Assembly: GCF_014635325.1 (NCBI RefSeq)
Contig: NZ_BMCT01000009.1
Location: 186,001-250,000 of the forward strand
From: Azorhizobium oxalatiphilum
Lineage (GTDB): Bacteria > Pseudomonadota > Alphaproteobacteria > Rhizobiales > Xanthobacteraceae
Length of the DNA stretch: 64,000 nucleotides
Direction of reading: 5' to 3'
The notes below the pieces were generated by a model, which saw only the letters and a list, made by a program, of their open reading frames with translations, had not been told where the DNA came from and did not search any database. Below, in pieces: positions 56,327 to 64,000 of this stretch. Each line of letters begins with the position of its first letter. Position 1 is the stretch's first letter. A program made the position numbers and the translations under genes.

Positions 56327-57043
56327 ATGACGGACCTTCCCTATCCCCGCATCCTGGTCAAGGTCTCGGGAGAGGCCTTGATGGGGTCGGAGCCCTTTGG
56401 GCTCCATCCCCCGACTGTCGCCCGGATCGCCCGTGAACTCGTGGCCGCGCGTGAGCTCGGCTGTGAGGTCGGCGTGGTGGTGGGCGGCGGCAACATCCTG
56501 CGTGGCGCGCGGGTGGCGGGCGAGGATCTCGACCGCTCCACCGCCGACCACATGGGCATGCTGGCCACCGTCATGAACTGCCTGGCGCTGGAAGCCGCCA
56601 TCGAGGCGGCGGGGCAGCCCGCGCGCACCATGTCCGCCATTCCCATGCCGACGGTCTGCGAGCCCTACGCCCGCCAGCCTGCCATGCGCCACCTGCGACT
56701 CGGCCGCGTGGTGCTGCTGGCCGGCGGCACCGGCAATCCGTACTTCACCACGGATACCGGCGCCGTGCTGCGCGCGGCCGAACTGGACGCCGACGCAGTG
56801 CTGAAGGCGACCAATGTGGACGGCGTCTATACGGCCGACCCGAAGACCGACCCCTCTGCGACGCGCTACGAGCGCATCACCCACGATCAGGCTCTGGCCT
56901 ATGATCTCAAGGTGATGGATGCCGCGGCCTTCGCCCTTGCCCGCGAAGCGGCGCTGCCTATCATCGTCTTCTCCATCCGCGAGCCCGGCGCCATCGTCGC
57001 GGCGGCGAAAGGGGAGGGGCATGTGACGGTGGTTTCCCCGTAA
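56327..57043 (+). CDS. pyrH: UMP kinase
   Basis: A 238-residue hexameric amino-acid-kinase-fold enzyme making UDP from UMP. Signatures: [20 protein letters not shown] near the start, [37 protein letters not shown] and [20 protein letters not shown], with the Asp pair of the site in TDTGA and [17 protein letters not shown]. It ends 12 bases before a strong terminator, so frr is probably started separately. Confidence 0.98.
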   Translation: MTDLPYPRILVKVSGEALMGSEPFGLHPPTVARIARELVAARELGCEVGVVVGGGNILRGARVAGEDLDRSTADHMGMLATVMNCLALEAAIEAAGQPARTMSAIPMPTVCEPYARQPAMRHLRLGRVVLLAGGTGNPYFTTDTGAVLRAAELDADAVLKATNVDGVYTADPKTDPSATRYERITHDQALAYDLKVMDAAAFALAREAALPIIVFSIREPGAIVAAAKGEGHVTVVSP

Positions 57044-57054
57044 GCACACCATCC

Positions 57055-57091
57055 ACACCTCTCCGGGGCCTTGTTCCGGGGAGGTGTTTTT
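57055..57091 (+). terminator. Intrinsic terminator after pyrH
   Basis: ACACCTCTCCGG (57055-57066) pairs with CCGGGGAGGTGT (57076-57087), with a single G-U pair, around a 9-base loop, followed by five T residues (57087-57091). It separates pyrH from frr. Confidence 0.9.
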
Positions 57092-57285
57092 GCCGCAGGT
57101 TCAACCTGCACAAGGCCCCGGTGGCGCGGGGGTGCGGCGAAGGGGGCCGTGCCGCCACTTGACAGAGGGGCAGGCCACAACCCATTCCAGCCCACGGTTC
57201 ACGGCCTGCCGCGCGCATTGCGCCGGCGCGTCGATCAGACGGCGGGCGCGGCATGCCGCGCGGCCACATGAGAATAGAGGAAGCC

Positions 57286-57846
57286 ATGACCACCGCCTTC
57301 GACCTCGCCGACATCAAGCGCCGCATGCAGGGCGCGGTTGCTTCGCTGAAGACGGAACTTGGCGGCCTGCGCACGGGCCGGGCCTCGGCCAGCCTGCTGG
57401 AGCCGATCCAGGTGGACGCCTATGGCGCGCACATGCCGCTGGCGCAGGTGGCCACCGTCTCGGTGCCCGAGGCCCGTCTGCTCTCCGTGCAGGTCTGGGA
57501 CCGTGGCATGGTGAACGCGGTGGAAAAGGCGATCCGCGACAGCAACCTCGGCCTCAACCCGGCCACCGAGGGCCAGACCCTGCGCATCCGCATCCCGGAG
57601 CTCAATGAGGAGCGCCGCAAGGAGCTGGTGAAGGTCGCCCATAAATATGCCGAGGCCGCCAAGGTCGCCGTGCGCCACGTGCGCCGCGATGGCATGGACC
57701 TGCTGAAGAAGCTCGAGAAGGACAGCGCCATCAGCGCCGACGACATGGAGCGTCAGTCCAAGGACGTGCAGAAGGTCACGGACGAGACCATCGCCGAGGT
57801 CGATCAGACCCTGGCCCATAAGGAAAAAGAGATTCTGGCGGTCTGA
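57286..57846 (+). CDS. frr: Ribosome recycling factor
   Basis: A 186-residue tRNA-mimic protein that splits post-termination ribosomes with EF-G. Signatures: [64 protein letters not shown] and DEVQK-like [14 protein letters not shown]. The ATG at 57286 follows AGAGGAAGCC; upstream starts add non-homologous residues. A TTGACA at 57159-57164 may be the -35 box of its own promoter, but the -10 is not clear. Length is standard (185). Confidence 0.98.
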   Translation: MTTAFDLADIKRRMQGAVASLKTELGGLRTGRASASLLEPIQVDAYGAHMPLAQVATVSVPEARLLSVQVWDRGMVNAVEKAIRDSNLGLNPATEGQTLRIRIPELNEERRKELVKVAHKYAEAAKVAVRHVRRDGMDLLKKLEKDSAISADDMERQSKDVQKVTDETIAEVDQTLAHKEKEILAV

Positions 57847-57875
57847 GAACGCCGGACGAGATGGGGGAGCGGCCC

Positions 57876-58649
57876 ATGTCCCGGGCAGAGGGCGTTCAGG
57901 AAGACGGCCCCACCGGCGCCGCCCCGCAGGCTGCGGGGGTGCCGGTGCACGTGGGCGTCATCATGGACGGCAACGGGCGCTGGGCTACCTCGCGCAACCT
58001 GCCGCGGGTGGAAGGCCACCGGCGCGGCGTGGAGGCGCTACGCCGCTGCGTGCGCGCCGCCCGCGAGATCGGCATCCGCTATCTCACCATCTACAGCTTC
58101 TCCAGCGAGAACTGGTCGCGTCCCGTCAGCGAGATTTCCGAGCTGATGGGCCTGCTCAAGCGCTTCCTGCGCCATGATCTGGCCGAGCTGCATTCGGCCA
58201 ACGTCAAGGTCCGCATCATCGGCGAGCGCACCTCGCTCTCCCGCGACCTCTGCCTGATGCTGGACGAAGCCGAGGCGCTGACCCGCGACAACACCGGCCT
58301 CACGCTGGTGGTGGCGTTCAATTACGGCTCGCGGCAGGAGATCGCCTCCGCCGCCCAGCGTCTCGCGGCCGAAGTGGCGGCGGGTACGCTGAAGCTTGAA
58401 GACATCACCATCGAGGCTCTGGGCGGGCGGCTCGACACGGCCGGCATTCCCGATCCGGATCTCATCATCCGCACCAGCGGCGAGCAGCGCCTGTCCAACT
58501 TCCTCATGTGGCAGGCGGCCTATTCGGAATTCGTGTTCCTGCCCATCCACTGGCCCGAGTTCGACCATGCGGCGCTGCTCGGCGCGGTGCAGGAATATGC
58601 CCGGCGTGATCGCCGCTTCGGCGGGCTGACCGCGCGCACGGGTAGCTGA
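57876..58649 (+). CDS. uppS: Isoprenyl transferase (undecaprenyl diphosphate synthase)
   Basis: A 257-residue cis-prenyltransferase that makes the C55 carrier lipid for cell-wall synthesis. Signatures: [12 protein letters not shown] with the catalytic Asp, [25 protein letters not shown] and [21 protein letters not shown] with [15 protein letters not shown]. The ATG at 57876 has GGGGGAGCGG upstream and is preferred over the one at 57861. Its stop overlaps cdsA (TGATG). Confidence 0.97.
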   Translation: MSRAEGVQEDGPTGAAPQAAGVPVHVGVIMDGNGRWATSRNLPRVEGHRRGVEALRRCVRAAREIGIRYLTIYSFSSENWSRPVSEISELMGLLKRFLRHDLAELHSANVKVRIIGERTSLSRDLCLMLDEAEALTRDNTGLTLVVAFNYGSRQEIASAAQRLAAEVAAGTLKLEDITIEALGGRLDTAGIPDPDLIIRTSGEQRLSNFLMWQAAYSEFVFLPIHWPEFDHAALLGAVQEYARRDRRFGGLTARTGS

Positions 58650-59464
58650 TGCCGGTCATCGGCGGGCGCGACCTCAAGCAGCGCACTCTTTCGGCCGCCG
58701 TTCTCGCGCCGGTGGTGCTGTTCATCACCTGGCTCGGCGGCATACCCTTTGCCGTGCTCTGGACGCTCGCCGGCCTCGGCGCGCTCTGGGAGTGGAGCCG
58801 CATCGCCCGGACGAGCCCCGTGCCGCTGCTGCCGGTGCTTGGCGGCCTGATCCTTATCGCTGGCGCGATCCTTCTGGAACTGGGCGAGATTCGATACTGC
58901 CTGATGCTGACGGCGGCTGGCATTCTCGGCTGCGCGCTCGCCGTCCGGCCCCGGCTGTGGTCCGGCGTCGGGTTCTTCTGCGCCGCCATTGCCGCTCTGC
59001 CGGTGATCGTGCTGCGGGGGGCCGACGAGGTGGGCTTCCTGGCGATCCTGTTCCTGTTCGCGGTGGTGTGGGGCACCGACATCGCCGCCTATTTCACCGG
59101 CCGGGCGCTGGGTGGGCCGAAGCTCTGGCCGCGCCTCTCTCCCAACAAGACATGGTCCGGTGCCATCGGCGGGGCCGTGTTCGGTACATTGGCCGGCGTT
59201 CTGGTGACGCTGGCGGGCGGGCTCGTCTTCTCGCCCATGCTGATCGTGGTCGGCCTGGCTCTGAGTGTGATCGGGCAGGCCGGCGATCTGGCGGAATCGG
59301 CCTTCAAGCGCGCTTTCGGCGTGAAGGATGCAAGCAAACTCATTCCCGGCCATGGTGGTCTGCTGGATCGGCTGGACGGCTTTGCCACCGCCACTCTGGC
59401 GGCGCTGCTGATCGCCGCCGGCCATGGCGGGGCGAGCCCGGCGGCCGGGCTGCTTCTATGGTAG
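58649..59464 (+). CDS. cdsA: Phosphatidate cytidylyltransferase
   Basis: A 271-residue membrane enzyme making CDP-diacylglycerol. About eight helices are present, and the family signature is seen at the end as SAFKRAFGVKDASKLIPGHGG followed by LLDRLDGF. The start overlaps the uppS stop by one base. dxr begins 10 bases after its stop. This uppS-cdsA-dxr order is typical for proteobacteria. Confidence 0.96.
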   Translation: MPVIGGRDLKQRTLSAAVLAPVVLFITWLGGIPFAVLWTLAGLGALWEWSRIARTSPVPLLPVLGGLILIAGAILLELGEIRYCLMLTAAGILGCALAVRPRLWSGVGFFCAAIAALPVIVLRGADEVGFLAILFLFAVVWGTDIAAYFTGRALGGPKLWPRLSPNKTWSGAIGGAVFGTLAGVLVTLAGGLVFSPMLIVVGLALSVIGQAGDLAESAFKRAFGVKDASKLIPGHGGLLDRLDGFATATLAALLIAAGHGGASPAAGLLLW

Positions 59465-59474
59465 GACGTCTCAC

Positions 59475-60644
<1,170 letters not shown>

Positions 60645-60661
60645 AGGCAGATCGGAGCGGG

Positions 60662-60694
60662 TCAGCTTCAGCCAAGTGACATGGCTGAAGCTGA
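60662..60694. other. Perfect 13-bp hairpin between dxr and rseP
   Basis: TCAGCTTCAGCCA (60662-60674) and TGGCTGAAGCTGA (60682-60694) are exactly complementary around a 7-base loop. There is no T-tract after it, so simple termination is unlikely; it may be an mRNA processing site or an operator for rseP-bamA. Confidence 0.5.
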
Positions 60695-60779
60695 GGGCTG
60701 CTCTTGCGTCATGCACTTCAGGGGGCTCATCCGGTTCGTTTGACGCGCCGGGCGGGGGGCTCCGATCGAGGAAGAGAAG

Positions 60780-61925
60780 ATGGAAGTTTTGTCGGGACTG
60801 GGCTCCATGGGGCACTCCCTGCTGGGATATGTGATCCCCTTTCTGTTTGTCCTGACACTGGTCGTTTTCTTCCATGAGCTGGGCCACTTCTGGGTGGCCC
60901 GCCGCGCTGGCGTGCGGGTGCTGACCTTCTCGCTGGGATTCGGCCCCGAGCTGTACGGCTTCAACGATAAGCACGGCACCCGCTGGCGCCTCGCCGCCAT
61001 TCCGCTCGGTGGCTATGTGAAATTCTATGGCGACGAGGATGCCGCCTCCACGCCGGACCCGCAGAAGCTGGCGGCCATGACCCCGGCCGAGCGCAAGGAA
61101 AGCTTCTTCTATCAGCCCCTGCGCTGGCGGGCGGCTATCGTGGCGGCGGGTCCCATCGCCAATTTCATCCTCGCCATCGTCATCTTCACCTTCGTCTTCA
61201 TGGTGTTCGGCCGTCAGGTCAGCGCTCCGCGAGTCGATCAGGTGAGCCCGGCCAGCGCCGCCGAGCGCGCGGGCTTCAAGCCGGGCGATCTGGTTCTGAC
61301 CATCGATGGCGCGCCTGTGGAAAGCTTCGCCGACATGCAGCGCGTCGTCGGCTCGGGCGCGGGCACCGCGTTGGCCTTCACGGTCGATCGGGGAGGGGAG
61401 AAGGTCAATCTCTCCGCCACCCCCGAGCTGCGCGAGATGAAGGACGCCTTCGGCAACGTGCACCGCATGGGCATGCTGGGCATTTCCCGCTCGCTGGCGG
61501 CGGCGGATGTGACCACGCGTCGCTACGGCCCGGTTGAAGCCGTGACCATGGGCGCGCAGGAGACCTGGTTCGTGGTCGCCCGCACCTTCGATTATCTGGG
61601 TGGTCTGATTTCCGGTCGGGAATCGGCGGACCAATTGGGTGGTCCCATCCGCATCGCCCAGGTTTCGGGTCAGGTGGCGACCTTCGGCTTCGGCGCCCTT
61701 TTGTCGCTGGCGGCCGTGCTTTCGGTCTCTATCGGACTTCTTAACCTCTTTCCCATCCCGCTCTTGGATGGCGGGCATTTGATGTTCTACGCTATTGAAG
61801 CGGTCCGCGGGCATCCTCTCAGCGCGCGGGCGCAGGACATCGGGTTTCGTATCGGCCTCGCCATCGTGCTTATGCTGATGGTGTTTGCCACCTGGAACGA
61901 CGTGGTTCATATCGCCACGATGTAG
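60780..61925 (+). CDS. rseP: Site-2 metalloprotease RseP
   Basis: A 381-residue intramembrane zinc protease that cuts anti-sigma factors and signal-peptide remnants. The zinc motif HELGH is at residues 32-36 in VVFFHELGHFWVARRAGV; the PDZ domain (about 125-210) has PASAAERAGFKPGDLVLTI; the third ligand is in NLFPIPLLDGGHLMFYAIE. One PDZ domain is visible, which is usual for alphaproteobacteria. E. coli RseP has two. bamA follows in the conserved order. Confidence 0.97.
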   Translation: MEVLSGLGSMGHSLLGYVIPFLFVLTLVVFFHELGHFWVARRAGVRVLTFSLGFGPELYGFNDKHGTRWRLAAIPLGGYVKFYGDEDAASTPDPQKLAAMTPAERKESFFYQPLRWRAAIVAAGPIANFILAIVIFTFVFMVFGRQVSAPRVDQVSPASAAERAGFKPGDLVLTIDGAPVESFADMQRVVGSGAGTALAFTVDRGGEKVNLSATPELREMKDAFGNVHRMGMLGISRSLAAADVTTRRYGPVEAVTMGAQETWFVVARTFDYLGGLISGRESADQLGGPIRIAQVSGQVATFGFGALLSLAAVLSVSIGLLNLFPIPLLDGGHLMFYAIEAVRGHPLSARAQDIGFRIGLAIVLMLMVFATWNDVVHIATM

Positions 61926-62060
61926 TGCCGTTGCCGCGAGTCTCGCATGCCGAGTCTCGTGGCGCTGGTGCAACGCTCCGGGGAAAAGCGGAAGCTGCTG
62001 TCCGGACAGGCGTTTGCAGGCAGATCAAAAGTCTGTACAAGCGCCTCGAAGGTGGAGAAT

Positions 62061-62079
62061 CCAGGGGTCTGTCCCCTGG
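62061..62079. other. Small hairpin upstream of bamA
   Basis: CCAGGGG (62061-62067) pairs with CCCCTGG (62073-62079) around a TCTGT loop in the 187-base gap between rseP and bamA. It is 33 bases before the bamA start; there is no T-tract. Confidence 0.35.
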
Positions 62080-62112
62080 GTTGAGACAACGAATTTCAAG
62101 GTTGCGCGCCAT

Positions 62113-64000
62113 ATGACTGCTCCGGCAAGTAAGTTGGTTAAACTGGCCGCCGTCCTCGGTCTCGCTATCGCGACCGTCGCGACGACGACCGCCGGATCTC
62201 TCGTGGTCGCCTCTCCGGCGATGGCGCAGTCCGCGTCATCCATCGTCGTGCAGGGCAACCGCCGCGTCGATGCGGACACCATCCGGTCCTATTTCAATCT
62301 GAAGCCCGGCGAGTCCCTGACCTCCGCCAAGATCGACGACGGCCTGAAGGCGCTCTATGCGACCGGGCTGTTCGCCGACGTCCGCGTCTCCAACCAGGGC
62401 GGCCGCGTGGTCGTGACGGTTTCGGAGAACGAGGTGATCAACAAGGTTGCCTTCGAGGGCAACAAGAAGGTCAAGGACGAACAGCTCCAGGGCGAGATCC
62501 AGTCCAAGGAGCGTGGCCCGCTGTCGCAGGCCGTCGTCCAGGCTGACACCACCCGCATCGTCGACCTCTATCGTCGTACCGGCCGCATCGACGTGTCCGT
62601 CAACCCGGTCACTATCGACCGTGGCAATGGTCGCGTGGATCTCGTCTTCGAGATCAAGGAAGGCGACAAGACCGGCGTGAAGGACATCAAGTTCGTCGGC
62701 AACAAGGCCTTCTCGGATTGGCGCCTGAAGGACGTCATCTCCACGAGCGTCACCAACTGGCTGTCGTTCCTGAAGTCCACCGACGTCTATGACGCCGATC
62801 GCGTGAATGCGGACCAGGAACTGCTGCGCCGCTTCTACCTGAAGAACGGCTATGCCGACTTCCGCATCGTGAATGCGACCGCGGAGATGGATCCGGCCGG
62901 CGGCGGCTACATCATCACCATCACGGTGGATGAGGGTGCGCAGTACAAGTTCGGCAAGGTGGATGTGGTCTCCAACATCCGTGACGTGCCGGCTTCCAGC
63001 CTGCGCAATGGCCTGCGCATGAGCGATGGCCAGATCTACAATGCCGAGCTGGTCGAGAAGAGCGTCGAGAACCTGACCATCGAAGTGTCGAAGAGCGGCT
63101 ACGCCTTCGCCCAGGTGCGTCCGCGCGGCGATCGCGACTTCCAGTCCAAGCAGATCAACGTCACCTTCGTGGTCGAGGAAGGCCCGCGGGTCTACATCGA
63201 GCGCATCGAAGTGCGTGGCAACACCCGTACCCGTGACTGGGTGGTGCGCCGCGAGTTCGATATCGGCGAGGGCGATGCCTATAACCGCGTCCTCGTGGAC
63301 CGCGCCGAGCGCCGCCTGCGCAACCTCGGCTACTTCAAGACCGTCAAGATCTCCAACGAGCCGGGCTCCGCGCCCGACCGCGTGATCCTCGTGGTCACGG
63401 TGGAAGATCAGCCCACGGGTGAGTTCTCCGTCTCCGGCGGCTACTCCACCTCGGACGGCTTCATCGGCTCCGTGTCGCTGGGTGAGAAGAACTTCCTCGG
63501 CCGTGGTCAGTATGTGAGCATCTCCGGTACGCTCGGCCAGTATTCGCAGGGCGCCCAGTTCTCCTTCACCGAGCCCTACTTCATGGGCTATCGCCTCGCG
63601 GCCGGTCTGGACCTGTACTGGAAGGAGACCTCCTCCAACAGCTACACGTCCTATGACAGCGAAACGATCGGTGGCGGTATCCGCTTCGGTCTGCCGATCA
63701 CGGACGAGGTGACGCTGGCTCTGCGTTACAACCTCTACTCCCGTGAGCTGAGCCTCTCGAACTGCGACACCTACACCACTTATATTGCGGCCCTGGTCGC
63801 GGCCACGCCTTCGCTGGCCACCTACTACAGCACCATGCCTCCGTGCGGTGTTTCGTGGGCGATCATCGAAGCCGTGCAGCAGGGTCAGACTATCACCTCG
63901 GTGGCCGGTTACACCCTCTCGTTCAACGGTCTGGACAACAACGCCAACCCGACGAGCGGCCTGTATGCGGAACTGAAGCAGGACTTCGCCGGCCTTGGCG
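62113..64000 (+). CDS. bamA: Outer-membrane assembly factor BamA (3' truncated)
   Basis: About 629 codons are visible; the frame is open at the window end and the family is usually near 770-800 residues. A long signal peptide ends in VVASPAMA, with cleavage about residue 38. Five POTRA domains follow, beginning SSIVVQGNRRVDADTI and continuing with VAFEGNKKVKDEQ, IKFVGNKAFSDWRL, VDVVSNIRDVPAS and IEVRGNTRTRDWVVRREFDI. The barrel starts around residue 435 (GGYSTSDGFIGSVSLGEKNF). It inserts outer-membrane proteins. The start at 62113 follows AAGG. Confidence 0.97.
   Translation, partial: MTAPASKLVKLAAVLGLAIATVATTTAGSLVVASPAMAQSASSIVVQGNRRVDADTIRSYFNLKPGESLTSAKIDDGLKALYATGLFADVRVSNQGGRVVVTVSENEVINKVAFEGNKKVKDEQLQGEIQSKERGPLSQAVVQADTTRIVDLYRRTGRIDVSVNPVTIDRGNGRVDLVFEIKEGDKTGVKDIKFVGNKAFSDWRLKDVISTSVTNWLSFLKSTDVYDADRVNADQELLRRFYLKNGYADFRIVNATAEMDPAGGGYIITITVDEGAQYKFGKVDVVSNIRDVPASSLRNGLRMSDGQIYNAELVEKSVENLTIEVSKSGYAFAQVRPRGDRDFQSKQINVTFVVEEGPRVYIERIEVRGNTRTRDWVVRREFDIGEGDAYNRVLVDRAERRLRNLGYFKTVKISNEPGSAPDRVILVVTVEDQPTGEFSVSGGYSTSDGFIGSVSLGEKNFLGRGQYVSISGTLGQYSQGAQFSFTEPYFMGYRLAAGLDLYWKETSSNSYTSYDSETIGGGIRFGLPITDEVTLALRYNLYSRELSLSNCDTYTTYIAALVAATPSLATYYSTMPPCGVSWAIIEAVQQGQTITSVAGYTLSFNGLDNNANPTSGLYAELKQDFAGLG

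Overview
The window is a high-GC (by eye about two thirds G+C), gene-dense chromosomal segment of an alphaproteobacterium. A CckA-type hybrid kinase, a one-cysteine DksA, the nuoA-N operon followed by birA, rnj, mce, proS and lolCD, a single LolC/E-type permease, and the rpsB-tsf-pyrH-frr-uppS-cdsA-dxr-rseP-bamA run all point to Hyphomicrobiales. Xanthobacteraceae or a close family is my guess from layout and protein style; nothing in the window fixes a genus. No rRNA, tRNA, CRISPR array, prophage or insertion sequence is visible.

Region 1 (1-18400) is a mixed housekeeping block. It holds trkA (cut by the window edge) and a TrkH-type channel, hfq-hflX, an FMN-dependent alpha-hydroxy-acid dehydrogenase with mazG, a TrmO-like protein, a minus-strand sixA-ycjX-ycjF set, an FAD oxidoreductase, a MipA-type outer-membrane protein, dksA, a long FliO-like protein with a repeat-rich tail, and cckA.

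Region 2 (19129-41680) is the 14-subunit complex I operon. Two extra small genes sit inside it: a predicted secreted 119-residue protein between nuoD and nuoE, and a 69-residue protein with a flawless heptad pattern between nuoF and nuoG. The operon runs on into birA, rnj, mce, a DUF1467-like membrane protein, proS and lolCD. The two intergenic stretches over 600 bases (18399-19128 and 37652-38343) hold no convincing gene but do contain inverted repeats.

Region 3 (41709-54049) looks accessory around the core gene dnaE. Upstream are a GNAT acetyltransferase, a small HTH-VOC fusion, a complete tripartite tricarboxylate transporter (tctCBA), a small EamA protein and a two-helix membrane protein. 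Downstream are an unrecognised gene coupled to dnaE and a BCCT-type transporter whose first part differs in composition from the rest.

Region 4 (54276-64000) is the translation and envelope run: rpsB with a C-terminal extension, tsf, pyrH, frr, uppS, cdsA, dxr, rseP and bamA (cut by the window end). It joins protein synthesis, isoprenoid and phospholipid precursors, and outer-membrane assembly.

I found no clear-cut new multi-gene system. The best leads are the two small proteins embedded in the nuo operon, the FliO-like protein with 9-residue tandem repeats, the HTH-VOC fusion beside tctCBA, and several strong hairpins before or between essential genes.
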